Positions 11,981 to 25,149 of a stretch of 64,000 nt of DNA are shown piece by piece; positions within the stretch are counted from its first letter, which is position 1, and each line of letters begins with the position of its first letter. The position numbers and the translations under genes are program-made. Location of the stretch: NCBI RefSeq assembly GCF_023343835.1, contig NC_064437.1, positions 24,155,001 through 24,219,000 on the forward strand. Direction: 5' to 3'. This stretch comes from Lagopus muta. Lineage: Eukaryota > Chordata > Aves > Galliformes > Phasianidae. The notes below the pieces were generated by a model. It did not search any database and was not told the DNA's origin. It was given only the letters and a program-made list of their open reading frames with translations.

Positions 11981-12141
11981 GTGCTGAGCCCCTCTTCCAT
12001 GATATGGACAGCGACGATACCTCACTGAGCAACCTGGGTGACTGCTTCCTTGCCACGGCAGATGCGGGGCCACTGCAGACACGGGCAGGGAACCCCATCG
12101 ACCACCTGTATTCCATGCAGAGCTCTTACTTCACCTCCTGA
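11981..12141 (+). CDS. LMX1A: LMX1A last coding exon and stop
   Basis: This 161 bp coding part begins after TCTCCCCAAG with the last two bases of a glycine codon. It continues [20 protein letters not shown] and ends ...[13 protein letters not shown] with TGA at 12139-12141. The acidic DMDSDDTSL stretch and the terminal peptide are typical of LMX1A. The preceding intron, 11496-11980, is 485 bp and shows nothing else. Confidence 0.97.
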
Positions 12142-13200
12142 GCATGGCAGAGCTCTGCAACGGCACATTGTCCCATGACATTTTGTAGCTCGGGATGCCC
12201 AGGGACCCAACAAATTTTGGGTTGCATAGTTTCACGTTTCTCTTAGGATCCTAGGGTTAGGGGCAGGTTGGGCAGCTGGCGGGTTGGATTCAGGTTGCCG
12301 TGCAGATGTAGAAGCCTGGAGACGTCTCCCCAGGATGTGGGGCTGGGTGTACGTGTGTGGCACGCGTGTGTGCAGAGCCGTGCGGCTGTGTGCGGGGATG
12401 TCCCGCCAGATTGTATCCACAAAGTTTATTCCTAAGTCTATCAGAAATTTACTGTACAGTGAAAGTAACTTTATTTTCAGCGTGAACCATATTTAAGGAA
12501 ATACTCAATGCACTTAAGTTATAAGATGAAATAATTTACTTTTTATAAACGTTATGTTTAGGTTGCAAAAGCCCAGCGGCAGGGAAGGAACACCTGTTTG
12601 TTTCAGGAGGTAGGTCTGGGTTTTGGGGTCGGTTCTTTTCGGTACTCTCAGGTTACCCCACTTGTTTTGAGGTGAATTCTGCAGCAGACTCCTCACCAGA
12701 AGGGTGGTGGGGACAGCAAGGTGATGGCATCCTGTCCCTGCCACTCAGTGTGGCTGGTGCTTGGTGCTGGAGCTGGAGACATCCCCACCTCTCTCCTCCA
12801 GCACAGACCCATCCCATACCCAGAGGTGGGTGATGGGGTGGTGTGGAGTGATGTTCTGGCTCCGGGAGGCACCAGCCCATGCTGCCAGGAGGAAGGAGCC
12901 TTGCAATCTCCCACCTTACGCACAGGTCCATCTCTGCAAGTTCTCTGGGTCGAGCTTTCAGCCGACCATCGCCTCATCCCCGTCTCGTTTTCATGCGTTG
13001 TGTCCTTTTGTGCTGCTGTTCCCAAACAATATAAAGACATGCAATGAATAGCTGCGAGGCTCAGAACACTGGTTGATTGGCACAGCTTGATTTGACACTG
13101 AATGTAGCAGGGTCTGGAGGTGGCTGACCCGGCAGGAGATGCTGACACTGTCAGGAATCACGTAGCAAGGTGAAATTAAAAGACAACAAAAAAATCAACA
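12142..13200 (+). other. LMX1A: LMX1A 3'UTR (extent inferred)
   Basis: Sequence downstream of the stop has no competing exon. It becomes AT-rich near 12.41-12.56 kb. The end is inferred from an ATTAAA hexamer at 13175-13180 followed by an A-rich run and a GT-rich stretch, and from a CR1 copy beginning at about 13.32 kb. No canonical AATAAA was noticed before this point. A shorter or longer transcript is possible. Confidence 0.5.
13175..13180 (+). terminator. LMX1A: Candidate LMX1A poly(A) signal ATTAAA
   Basis: ATTAAA is the commonest variant of AATAAA. A GT/T-rich segment (TCTTCTTGTGTGGGGTGTCC) follows 30-50 bases downstream, as expected for a cleavage-stimulation element. The assignment is by position only. 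Confidence 0.35.
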
Positions 13201-13321
13201 GACATGTCTGGTCTCTTCTTGTGTGGGGTGTCCTGTTGACTCAGGAGGGAAGTGTTTGGATAATCTCCTGAGTCAGCAAGGTGTTGGGTATTGCTTCTTC
13301 TCATTGGGTATTAAATATACA

Positions 13322-13548
13322 GGGAGGGTCAGGTTGGAAATCAAGAAAACATTCTTCACCAAAGGGTGGTGGGGACAGGCTCCCCAGGGCAGTGGTCATG
13401 ACACAGAGCTGCCAGAGTTCAGTGAGTATTTGGACAACATTCTCTGTCACATGGTCTGAGTTTTGGGTGGTCCTGTGTGGAGCCAACAGTGGGACTCCAC
13501 GATCCTTACAGGTTCCTTCCAACGTGGGATATTCTATGGTTCTATGAT
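13322..13548 (+). repeat. CR1 LINE 3' fragment
   Basis: It shows GGTCAGGTTGGAAATCAAGA, AACATTCTTCACCAAAGGGT, then TTTTGGGTGGTCCTGTGTGG and TTCTATGGTTCTATGATC at the end. It sits just downstream of the inferred LMX1A transcript end. Confidence 0.9.
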
Positions 13549-16500
13549 CAAATATTGTCTGTCCTGGGACTGTACTGAGCCTTGAGCATCTCTGCAGTCA
13601 AGGAATGGAGGTGAGTGGCTCTAGAAGTGACACATCTTTCATCAGTGCCCACAACCCAAGGGGATGAGGACTGCTCCATCCATCTGGCACAGAAATTTTC
13701 TGGTATGAACAGGATGGGGAATTACTGCTTGGGATTTCTCTGCCACTTGGCTTAGTGGTCTTGGAGAAATGCTGGCTGGTGCTAGGGGGGCGGAGGGGAT
13801 CTGGGCGAGGTGATATTCACAGTGGGATGACAGCGAAGATGTGCTCTGCTTGTGGGAAGAAGGCTTTAGGAAGGACGGAGGATGTGTGGTGTGGAGGAAA
13901 TGCCATGAAGCGAGCATGAGCCTGATTTTAGGATCCAGGTGTACGTAATATCTGGGTTAACACCACCCAGGCTTGATTTTCCCACTCATGATTATTAAAA
14001 TTGCCTTAAAAATTGCCTCGCTTGGGTGTTTCTTAAAACATTGCATTTTAAGTTTTTTAAGAAAAAAAAAAAGTTTTAAAGATGAAAGGTTTGCCTTCCC
14101 CACCCACAGCTATCTCCTATTTGAAAAACGTTAATCTGCATCAGTCTGCCTTTCTGTCAGCCCAACTATCAATTTATACTTATGAAATTACTTCCCCCAA
14201 AATAACCCCCCCATAAAATCACACAGACAGCTTGCCTACTTCTTTCAAAATCTTGCAAAAATGTAGTGGCAATATAATAAGAGTATCTCAAAGCATGTGC
14301 ATATACATGAGTAGGATATTTATATATGTAGTGTGCATATATATTTTTGGGAAGGATCGGTGTTGTGGAAAGGGGTAGAATGTCATCTGGCAGAGTTCAT
14401 GGTCTTAAACCTACCCTTCTCCTGCCAATTGGTTTATTCCTGACGCAGTTCATCATGTAAGGGTGCAATCCAGCAGTGCACACATCCTCCTGTCCACCCA
14501 GATGTGATGCTCTGGTGTGCTTTATTTTGGAATGCGGACTGCTCCTGCCAAGGAAAACCATCTGGACTGTATCTTCTGAGGAGACTTAGTCACAGTATGG
14601 CAGATGACTTCTTGTCAAGGCTGCTGGGGTATTGGTGGGCAGTGGGTTTGTTGCACCTTGGGCTGGCCCCATCGGATGGATTGTTGTGATGCTGTGCTGC
14701 CATACAGTGCTCCATGCCCGAGCCAGCTCCCAGCCCACAGAGCAGCTCTCCGGGATGAATGGCAGCTTCTTGTCAAGCCCAGGAAGAAAAGAACAAGGTC
14801 ATGAAAACAGGCTCTACCTCACTCTCCAAGGCAAGAGCAACAGCAGGATGGGGTTGGGAGCCGACCTTCACGTCCCCAGTGACTTGGTGAACAAAGCCTT
14901 CTCTGTTCAGGAACTGCTCGGTGGCCAAGATCAAGCCAGAGATTGCCTTTCAGTTGAGGACACTGATTAGATGATACCGATAGGCGGGAGCAAGCTGAGT
15001 GATACTATGTTAATTAACTCGCTCTTTGTGAATGGATGGTATAGGATCTTGGGGCAGAGGCAGACTTGGAAGAAATTCAGAATGGTCTTGGCCAATATTG
15101 GCTGCGTTTGCATTTGGAGATATAAACTGTGCTGGTATTTCTAGGTATGTGCAGACACGGAGCAGGAGCAAGCAGCCTTCCTGCAAGAGTGTGACCTTGG
15201 TAGTGGAGGCTGTCTCAGAAGTCTGCCCAGGGAAGACACAGGCAAGGTCTTTCCCTGCAATCAGACACGGGAGGCGGCAAATGGTGCTTTCCTGGTGGGA
15301 AAAGAAAAGGCTCTGGTTGCTCCTGACACCTTTCCAGAGCGAAATCATTTGCCAGATGTCTGATATCTAAACCGATGCTGTTCTGGGCATAAAATGTCAC
15401 CCATCATTAGAAAATGCTTGTGTCTTGTGACACATGATATGGCTCAAACCACTGAGGACGAGTGCCTTGGCCTTATGGTAGGTCTGTGAGCGAGATCCTA
15501 GGTAACACCAGCTGTCCAGATCTGAGGCTTGCATTTGCTAAGTCATTTTCTTCCACTGCTTAGCTGCATGGAAAGTTCCCTTAAAGCGGCTTGTGTGAAA
15601 AGGCCGACTTGCAGTGGAAAGGCAGGAAAAGGGCGAGGAGCTCCTTAGGTGTTAAAAGGTGAATAGTAGTTTCTTATCTAGTTGGAGATCAGACTGAATT
15701 CTTGTCTCCATTCCTCCGAGTGGCAACATGTTGGTCATGAAAAGGTTATCCTGTCAGCTGTAGACCTCCTAGACACCAACGTGGAGGCTGACATGCGCTA
15801 ACTTGGTTAACACATATAAGTTCACAGGCTGAGGACGAGCGTATCCAACTGCAAACCATGTCAAAACACTCCAACTGATCAAATACTGACAGCACTTTCG
15901 GTGAAGAACAGCAGATTCCCACTGCCTCAGGCCCTCTGTGCTGCTGCTTCAGAGGGGAGCTCAGGTTTCGGCCTGACCCCAAGAACAGGGGGCTCATTCA
16001 GAGGATGCTTGGTGGGTTGGATCATGGGTTTGGGGCGGTGTGAATCCCTGCCAGAGCACGGGGATGGGCAGCAGGCCATGGAACAGGAGCTGGTGGCAAA
16101 CCCCGGTGAGCAACATCCTTGCGTCCTCACAGGCTAGGTGGCTGTAAGTGGGGTGAAGAGCTGATGACCCCATTGACCAATCTTCATTAGGATTACAAGA
16201 GAGTCCAGGCAGGCTCAGTGCTCTGGAGAGCCAAGCTTTGGCAACTCAGATGGATGAAACCACCTGGTCCCCAGTAGTTCTAACTCTCCTTGTGCTCCGT
16301 TTCTTGCAATTGTATCTGCTTCGGAGAGGAGGCACTGTGAAGGGAGGTATCCACTGGTTTCTCAGTGCTTTCCCAAGAGCATCTGTAAGGAAACAAGCCT
16401 GTGCTCAACACAGGCTCAATAACATGTGAGCATGGTGGGTCCTGAGGCTGTGCACGGGAGGAGGATATGGAAAATACTGAAAACCCAACTGTTTGCTGAG

Positions 16501-17869
16501 TGAGGCATGGACCGTGTGGAAAACATAGCATGAGGTCATGGAACTGAAGATGTAGCGTAACGCCTGTGCCTTGGGTGGCTGATTATGTTGTCCTGACAAC
16601 CCAGTGCTGGTGTCCCGGGGTTGGAGGGTTTGGCTGTGCAGTCAGGAACATGTAGGTATGTGGGAAGTAACTGGAGAGCCCCCGAGGAGTGTGGGGAGAG
16701 GAGACCAGAGAAACTCTTCCAAAAGGATCAGTTGGAGCGTGCCAGAAGATATAACTGCCTGCTGGCTGCTTGGTCTCCTCCTGGAGTAGGTGGAGGGAGT
16801 GAGAAAGGAGCGGTGACATCCCGATGCTGCCAGGAGGGGACACTGAATCCAGAGAAATGCATTGGTCTGGCAAGGAGCTAGACCTGCAAAGCCCAATGGT
16901 GGGTGATGTCCTCAAGGGCATCCAACCTTCTGGGAAGCAGTGGTGGGACTCAGAGCCCTTATGGTACCCCAGAAATGGCTGAGCTGTTTTGTCTCTTTCC
17001 TGGGCTTTACATGTCCCATAAATTAGAGGCTAATCACTTGCTTCAGAAGGCTTTTAAGTGCAAACAAGCTTCATCAAGATGGTGAAATTGCCTCTTAATT
17101 GATTATTCCTGCAGTTTAACAGCTGTCTCCCCAACTTGCTTAATTTCTCCTTTCCTCAAAACACAAATCTGCTGTTGGTACAACCAGCTCACCTCCAGCC
17201 AGGAGCTCAGGAGGAGCTGACAAATGCGTGTGGCTGTGCTGGCTTCTGCAGCCGGATTGCTGGGAGTGGAGAGGCCATTGGACAGGGCTGGAGCTATAGG
17301 AAAAGAGCTCCCCAAACACACCACTGAGCAGCAGGGATGCTGTGGTTTTAACCCTCCCTGTCACATCCTCAAAGCCACTGTGTGTCAAGGAGAAGGGTCC
17401 TGTTTCATCCCACAGCCTCAGGCCACCCGAGCTTTGGTGCTGCCTGACCGTGTGCGCCGGGCCAGCCCTACTGATAGCATCAGGGTAAGTACAGTAGGGG
17501 CTTTGTGGCTGTGGGGATCTGGTTACCTGGGAACAACTCTGCACCCAGGGAGGATGATGACAATGTACCCTGGGGGAATGGGGACTTGGAAATAGGATGA
17601 CAGTGCCAGCTAGTGAGCTCCTATGTGATGGTTTCTGGGTGCTTCCCAAGCAAGCAGTCTGCAGGATCCCTGCTTGCAGCAGATGACCTGGTTTTGGGAT
17701 GCTGTGGGGTCTCTGTGCTGGACCACAGCCCCTACAGGACAGGTGTTCCCTTCCCAGCTGCCCTTGTAGGTCCCACTCTGCAAGCCCAGCAAGACTACCT
17801 CTTGTGCCACTCTCTTTCCCAGCAAATGTTCCTAGCTGGCTTTTATTTAAATTTATTTCTTCCTAAAAG

Positions 17870-18060
17870 GAATAAATTCTTCACTCGGAGGGCGGTGAGG
17901 CACTGGCACTGCTGCCCAGAGCTGTGGGTGCCCCGTCCCTGGAGGTGCCCCAGGACATGGATGGGCCCTGGGCAGTCTGAGCTGGGGGGCAGCCAACCCA
18001 TGGCATGAGTGGAGCTGGGGAGGCTTTGGCATCCCTTCCTACCCAACCATACTGGGATTC
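17870..18060 (+). repeat. CR1 LINE internal 3'-region fragment
   Basis: AATAAATTCTTCACTCGGAG, GGCGGTGAGGCACTGGCACT and GAGCTGTGGGTGCCCCGTCC match the CR1 segment upstream of the tail. Confidence 0.75.
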
Positions 18061-19417
18061 TGCTTAAAACCTGTGAAATTACCTGACCTAACTTCCTTGC
18101 CCCAGTAGTTTTTTGTAGTTGTTGGATGATTTCTGCAAGTTCTGGTAAGTTAAATAGGTTTCTATAGATGGATGGTGGACAAGCTTCTTGGTATGCAGAT
18201 CTCTCAAGTCACCCTAATGGTAACTGCCTTTCCCTGTGGCATTTTCTGCTGCATGGATGTCAGGTTGAGGAAGCAGGATCGTTTACTAAAAGGCAAAAGG
18301 TTTGGGAAGTCCACGGGAAATACAGCAGTAAAATACAGAAATAGTGATGAAACTTGGCCATCTGCTCCAGAACAAGGTGACTGCAGGGAACACTCAGAGC
18401 AGTGCCAACACAAACTTGCTCCTGCAATGCGTTCACAGCCTCAGTGGTGTGGGAACCCACTGGATGCAGCATCTCAGCTGCTGGTCCCTGACACAGCCTG
18501 CTGTGTTGGAGGCAGATGGGGAGCTGCCCTTCACTGCCTGCAGGTTGTGGCCCCGGTGTTCTGTTGGTCTGTGTAATGGAGGTAACTGGTTGACTGCTCT
18601 GGGTGAGCCACTTTTCCAAGGACAATGCACCTGGTTGTCCTATTTGTTGGCATCCATGGGCTGAATGCCACTCTGCATGCGGGACACAGCCCTGCCAGGC
18701 CTCGGTGACAACCAAACCACCCTCAGAACCACAGCCCAGCACGGACCCGGGCAGATTTCCTTCGCAGGGTGAGCAGATCCAGTTTCATTGCTAATGGCTT
18801 TCCCAGGATTTGCAGATGTGAATTACTTGCATTCCTGACTCCAAGGTGAGCGCAGGTGCATCGGACGGTCCCGCGAGCACACAGAGCCGCTATTGTGCGG
18901 CCGGGAGCATCGCCCGGTGCGTGCCAGCTGCCTGTGGATGCTCCAGTACTGCTCAGTGCCTTCTGGAGGGCTCTTCTCTTTCTCCTCCAGGCAAGGAGAG
19001 CCTTAAAGGGGGGTCAAGCCCCAACCTAGCCCTTGGGCTCTTGGTCTGGGGTATAAGGAAAGCAGATCTGGCTTTAAGCTGCCCTCCTCAAACTTGCTCT
19101 GCTCAAACTCCAGGACTATTTAACACGCTTCAGCTTCTTATAAAGTTTCTGTCAAGAAGGATTAGCAGCAGGCTGACAGATCGCTATTACAGCCCCAGTG
19201 AACTTTTAATACCTGCCAGTAAGTTCTGCGAGTCCCTTAAATCCTCCTGTGGATGGTTTGGGACAAAAGGCATACATGGCTGCTATGAACGGTTACCTCC
19301 ACCACTGCCAACATGAAGAAGTAACCTCTGGAGGTTCTGGTGTTGTTCATGTATGTGCATAAATGTTTGTGCGCCTTCCCCTACTACTGCCATCATAATT
19401 GAAACAATATCAGCTGA

Positions 19418-19636
19418 GGGAGGTTCAAGCTGGATAATAGGAAAATATTCTCAGAAAGAGTGGTCATACACTGGTATGAGCTGCCCAGGGTAGTAACGGA
19501 ATCACCGTCCCTGGAGGTGTTACAGAACCGTGGAGATGTGACACTGAGGGATGTGGCCAATGGTGGGGATGTGTTGGGGTTGGACCTGGTGATCTGAAAG
19601 ATCTTTTCCAACCTTAATGATTCTGTGGTTCTATGA
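19418..19636 (+). repeat. CR1 LINE 3' fragment
   Basis: It has GGAGGTTCAAGCTGGATAAT, AGTGGTCATACACTGGTATG, TTGGACCTGGTGATCTGAAA and TAATGATTCTGTGGTTCTAT, a nearly complete 220-base CR1 tail. Confidence 0.9.
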
Positions 19637-22600
19637 GTGAGGAGGAAATCTTGGTGACTTTCTCTATCCTCCAGCAATGGTGGGGCTGATGTCACTACCT
19701 CCATGGTGCTGCAGCTTAAGCTGGGCCTCATCCCTCCTTCAAATCCCGCTCCCCTTCTCCCCTCACAAATTTTTTTGTCTTCTAAATCCCCATCTCTTGG
19801 AAGCGTGGCAATGAGCAGGAAGATATTTACTACACTGGATAGTTTCCAGTTCACCCAGCTGTGGAAAAAACTTTGAAACTCCCTTTGCCAAACGTCTCAA
19901 AATCAGAGGGCAGAAGTCACCCAATACTTAGTTGAAGGCTCATGAATTTTTACATGCTTAGGACAAAAAACTGGAAGCAGCTTTTGGCCGGAATCTTTGT
20001 CCCAGAGTGCATCTGAATGTGTTTCCTTTGCGTTTCTCAAGGTTTTTCCTAATGGGACACACGTCCTCCCAGCAGGTAACTTAAATCCAGAGTTTTATTA
20101 GCCTTTTGAAATGCCATCTTTCTGTTGTGCAGCATTGGACAAATTTGTGTAGCTTGGCAGAGATACCATCATTCAACAAGAGGCTGCAGCCCAGCAAGAT
20201 GTCTTGTCTGGCATGGCCAACGCAGTGCTGCTATTTTGGCCTCCTGCCTGCAGGACGTGCCTCCAGGAACCCAGTGAGAGCTGCAGAGAGGGATGCTGTC
20301 ACCCTTTTGCTGTGGGCCTGGATGCCCTTGTAGAATTCAGGGGTGATGGGTCTGAATCTGCTGCTACACATAGAGTGCTTGAGCATGAATAGAGAATGGG
20401 AGCCCTTGGTTTCCCGTAGCTTGTCTCTACCTCAATCTGGGTTAACCTGGGCGGCTGCTCTCCAAGTGTCTTTTTTTTTTTAATTGCACAGCCAAATGCT
20501 TTTTGGAAAGCCAGGCTATTATCCCCCCAAACAGCCAACTCCAAACCCAGAAGAGAAAGGGGCGAGGGGAGGGAAGGAGCACCAGAAAGGGGCCTTTGAA
20601 GTGAGCTGCCCAAACGCGACGTGTGACATCAGAGAGATGGCAGATAGCTGGCAGAACAAGGCTGCCTTTCAGCCTGCCCTGGCCCCGGCCAGTGCACACT
20701 TTACACCCCACCTCCCGACGTGGGAGATGAAAGATGCCCCAGGCAGCCTGCCTGACCCCATTGCCTCTGCTATCTCCACTTGATTGCACAGTGTTTTGCT
20801 CCAAACAATTCTTCACTGTCTGGGCTGCACAGGTGAATCTCCCAGGTTGGCTGGCGAGCGGGGATGCCGCGCATAGCAGGGCTGCCTGCTCACAGGGTGG
20901 TTTCTTAGGGCAGGCATTGTTTGCAGCAGGGCATGGAGGAGTGGTGGGGAGAAAGGGATGGGGGCAGGAGTGGGCAGCACAGGGACAGGTCAGGCATAAG
21001 GAGCATCCTTGAGGGCCTCGCAGGGTGGTGAGCAGGCCGATGAGCCCAGCATTGTGTTGGGAGCTGTGGCTTTCACTTCAAGAAGGCAACTGAGATGTGA
21101 GAGAAATTGTCTTCACTGTTTGCTGCCGGGTTCAATGCTTTGTGTCCAAAGCTTGCTGGACTCCTCTCTTGGGGTCATTGCTTTACAAGGTAGGAAGGAG
21201 GATCTCTGCATGCACGTCTGTACTGCAAAGCCCTACTGCATGCACTTTCGCACTATGAAGAAGCTCTCTATTAGAGAAGTGGTTCCACCATGAGATACAT
21301 GATGAGTTTGTGCAGAAAATGAGATACGGTAAACTGACAGCAAATTCAGCAGGTGTTCAATGGCTAGGGGGACAGTGGTTCTCAGAGATACCAAAGAGGG
21401 ACATGGGAAAATGTTTACACATTTGGGATCGATTCTATTCTATAAGAATTTATGGAAGGAAGGGCTGGATAAGTAAAGGCCACAATGACTGTGTGTGTTG
21501 GGGAGTGGGGACTGAGGATCTGTGGACCATTATTTATTTGTTCTCAGTTGATTTGAAGCTTGGATACCCGATGTAAATCATGAAACCACAAACAGGCTCC
21601 TTCTGAGTCTGTCTCTGAGCATCTCCCTGTGGTGTCAAGGCCAGATGGGACTTGTCTCCTGGACACCCACTAATGGATCACTCATGTCTGTCTGTCACAC
21701 ACCTATGTCCTTCAGATCTGTTGGGCCAGGTGGGGCAAGCATCCTGCTAGTGAGAGTAAGTACATCGTTTGCTACCACTGTGATAAATCAGAGGGCTGAT
21801 CATCATCAGTTTCTGGTTAGAGAGTGGTGGAAGAGAAGCGGTTCTAGAGCTAGAAGATCAACATACAGTGAAACTCAACTGTTGCATGCTCTGTAGACGG
21901 GCTCAAGAAAGCTTTGAGTGTTCATGTAGGACCAGGGATGTGTATACATATCCTTCTCAGTAGGTTCTTCTTGAGCAAATGGAGACTGAGAGGCCTAGAT
22001 ATGCACGAGTGGGGTAGAAGTCAAGGCACTGAAGGGTATTTCAACAGTTGAGCTGTCCTGAGATCTGAGCACCTTTTGACCTCTACAAGAAAGATCAGAG
22101 CCAAGTTTTCCCTTGCATTCAGTGACTTGTAAAGACTGAGTGCCCTAAAATCAATGTTACCACTGGGAACATGGAAATTAATTGTGTCAATCTATCACTC
22201 ATCTTGCCCTATTACGTTCAGTGATTGGAAGTTGCTCTCAAATGCACGAACAAAGTGTCTTCTGTGACAGGTTTCTGCTGGACAAGACATGACAGTGCAT
22301 GACTGAGTGGTGGGGAGTAAAGAACAGAAGAAAAAGCTGGGTTCAGCACTGGTTTGGGTGGATTTTTTTTAATTTAATTTATTCGTGTGTGTGTGTGCTC
22401 CAAATGCACTTCTTTCCTTGCTTGGGAAAATTCAGGACAATATGACATTAAAATGATAAAGAAAGAACAAGGGAGGTACAAGAGTAGGAAATCAGCAGGC
22501 TAACAGAGGAGAGGAAAGTGCACAGAGGAGGTTTGGATCTTTCTCGTGAACCATCTTAGATCTGTGCTTGGAAATAACACGCCAAGATGACTGCTAACCT

Positions 22601-22643
22601 GCAAATAGACCACAGAGCTAAAGGAGATGTCTTGCATGATCCA

Positions 22644-22876
22644 GGGGAGGTTCAGGTTGAATGTCAGAAAAAAACTTCTCAGAAAGAGTGGTGATGCACT
22701 GGCACAGGCTGCCAAAGGAGGTGGTGGGGTTACTGTCCCTGGAGCTGTTCAAGGACCATGGGGATGGAGCACTGAGGAATGTGGTTGGTGGGCATGGTGA
22801 GGATGGGTTGGGGTTAGACTCAGTTACCTTAGAGATCTTTCTCACTTTTAATGATTCTATAGTTCTGTGATTCAAT
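22644..22876 (+). repeat. CR1 LINE 3' fragment
   Basis: It shares the layout of the 19.4 kb copy: GGAGGTTCAGGTTGAATGTC, AGAGTGGTGATGCACTGGCA, and TTTTAATGATTCTATAGTTC at the end. Confidence 0.9.
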
Positions 22877-23789
22877 GACCTTCTAGAAGCCACTTGGGCC
22901 AAGTTCTCTAAAGGTGTGAATGACAGCGGTGTTTTGGGCATTTGTGTGTCTCCAGCTACCAAGCTACACTATCCAAATCTGGCTGTAGGGAACAAACAGC
23001 ATTGCTGGCAATCTCTTTGAGTTTCTCATCTCTATACAGACAGATAGTTTGGAGGCTGGAGGTGTGGATATCTCAGCCCTGGCTGAGAAACAGCTGGAGC
23101 TCCTGATGAGTGCAGGGTGGAGATAATGAGCTAATGGCATGAGGACCTAGCTGGGCAGCCATAACAGCTGTAGCAGCTCAGAGCTGATTTGGGGTGAAGT
23201 GACTCCACCTGGCTATGGTTATAAGTCAAAATGATGTTGTGCTGAAGAGCTTCTCTAAAGCAATGCAGGAATTTCAGCTTTATTGCATATGTAAGATGCC
23301 TAAACATCACCATTTTGATCAAGTCAAAGGCTGCTGTTCCTTGGCATCATTTCCACATGCTCCCTGCTGTCTTCTAGCATAAGCCTGAATCTACAAAATG
23401 GAGTCAAAGCTGGGGTGAAGGAAGCCATCTATTCAGCGGTGAAACAGGTATGTGAGGTCTGTGTTAGGATAAGTAGGCTGCTGGGCACCAAACTGAAAGC
23501 CTCATGCAAACACCTGGATGCAGCCTAGGTAATGCCACAGCTGCTCTGTGCCTTGGTTTCTCTACTTTTCTCTTCTCCAAAACTCAACTTCTCAAACCAT
23601 AACACAGTCTCAAGATGCTTGCATTTTGTAGAGACTGGTGGGTGCTGAACACCTAAATAGCTTTATGGCTCCATCCAAGTTTCCACCTTCTGCACCTGGT
23701 GCTGGGCAACCCTGTGGCTCTGGGTTTTTCCAGCTCACTATGAGCCTTTGCCACAAGGATGGGACTGCAGCTGTCCCCACCCACGGGAC

Positions 23790-24075
23790 CTTGGTGGTTG
23801 GTGCCACGTGTCCTTTCCCTGCCTCTCCTTCATTAAGGCGCCGATGCCTTCCCAATAATGAGGGGGCTTCTGTTAGACAAAACCTGCCAATTAGTCATTC
23901 TGGCTGGGTATAAACGTGGCACTTGAACAGCTGAGGGGACGGCGGGCAGTCCTGCCCCTTCTCACAGCATTGCCAAGCTTGCCATTAACACAATGTGACA
24001 ACTAATCTCTCTATAGCATCTGACTGAGCAATTTTAATTAATAGCTCTGTACGCCTGCACACACGGCCGCACCCC
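23790..24075. promoter_or_regulatory. Candidate intergenic conserved element
   Basis: It contains CATTAAGGCGCC, CCCAATAATGAGG, CAATTAGTCATTCTGG, CCATTAACACAATGTG, ACTAATCTCTC and TTTTAATTAATAGC in under 300 bases, with no repeats. Dense TAAT cores fit an enhancer of either flanking homeobox gene. Confidence 0.35.
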
Positions 24076-25149
24076 CTCTGCTGAGCACAGGTACCACATG
24101 CCTTCAAATCTCCTTCCCCTGAATTGCAGCCTGTGCTGACAAAAGGAGGAAAAACTGCCACATATGCTCTGGGTTTGGTGTGCTGTTTCCTTTAGGAGAT
24201 CTTGGTGCAGGGGAAGAATTGTTATGAGTAGGAAATGAGCTGGAGCTTTCTGTTGAGGAGCATGGATGGAAAAGATGAGCTCAGGAGGAGAGGTGGGATG
24301 CCAGTAGGGCTTGGGGCTCAGAGGGATAATCCCATCCTTTCTCCAGCATCTTGACTCAGTGTTTTGGTGTACCTAATCTAGGTGGTGCTGGGGAGCTGAG
24401 AGCAAGAGGGCTGGATGGTCTGAGCAGGAGGATGTGACCCAAGGCCATGGAGTTGGAAGCCCAAGGGAATGATGAGGGCATGACCCAAAGCCACTGTGTG
24501 GGGAGCCCACAGGAGCAGAAACCCCTGCTGATGTTGGTCTGCAGGGCTATCAGTAAGTCGTAAACGTGGGGGCCTTCTCAGTCAGTAGGTGCTTATGCCA
24601 TACTATTGGACAAGACATTTCTGGCTGGGAACATCCAGCCAGCCTGGAAGTGTTCATTATGGGTAAATATGGGGGTTTGTGCTTTTTCTTCTTATGGAGT
24701 GAGGTGTCTCCTCTTGGGAAGATGAGAGGTGTGCAGGGCACTGGGGTAATGACAAGGGCATGGTCTCCTGGACCTGCTGACCATGCAGCCCTTCATTCCT
24801 CTGCCTTGCTCCTTGCTGGTGCCTCCTGGCTATGGTCCATTGATCCCTCTGAGGCATCCCTGGGGCAGTTACCATCAAAGCATGTCTCTGCCTTGCTCTT
24901 GCAATAAATCATCCTGCATGCGGTAGGGCTGGGGCTGCCCCAAAGCACCCTCGGTCCCCGAGATAACTAATGACCCCATTTTGGGAGGGCAATGGTAGGA
25001 TGTCATCCTTATCTTGGGGGGGGGAGGGGGGGTCACCTGGCTGTTCTGTGCAAGGGAAGCTTTCCTGCCTGTAGATCACTCAGCAAAGAAATCTGCCTTG
25101 GACAAGCAGCTGGGATGGGCATCTCCACCCCGAGATGGAGCCCAGAAAT

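Larger units (their letters stand above)
1..12141 (+). other. LMX1A: LMX1A gene, 3' part (LIM-homeodomain factor)
   Basis: This is the gene-level entry, ending at the stop codon. Six exons encode the last ~292 codons: LIM domain 2, a linker, the homeodomain, a Q-rich stretch and the C-terminal tail ending SSYFTS. The family member is a nuclear transcription factor that specifies roof plate, midbrain dopaminergic and inner-ear lineages; LIM domains bind LDB-type cofactors and the homeodomain binds AT-rich DNA. LMX1A rather than LMX1B is chosen from the linker ([11 protein letters not shown]), the LSDSG segment after LIM2 and the C-terminal [11 protein letters not shown]. Start codon, LIM1 and promoter lie upstream of the window. 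All junctions seen are GT/AG and keep frame. The predicted full length is close to 380 residues if the missing part matches mammals. Confidence 0.95.

Noticed and set aside
8242-12141. LMX1B as the identity
   Set aside because: The linker, post-LIM2 and C-terminal residues match LMX1A, and the neighbour is PBX1, not PBX3.
19393-19854. 153-codon minus-strand frame
   Set aside because: It overlaps a CR1 tail in reverse orientation and has no domain.
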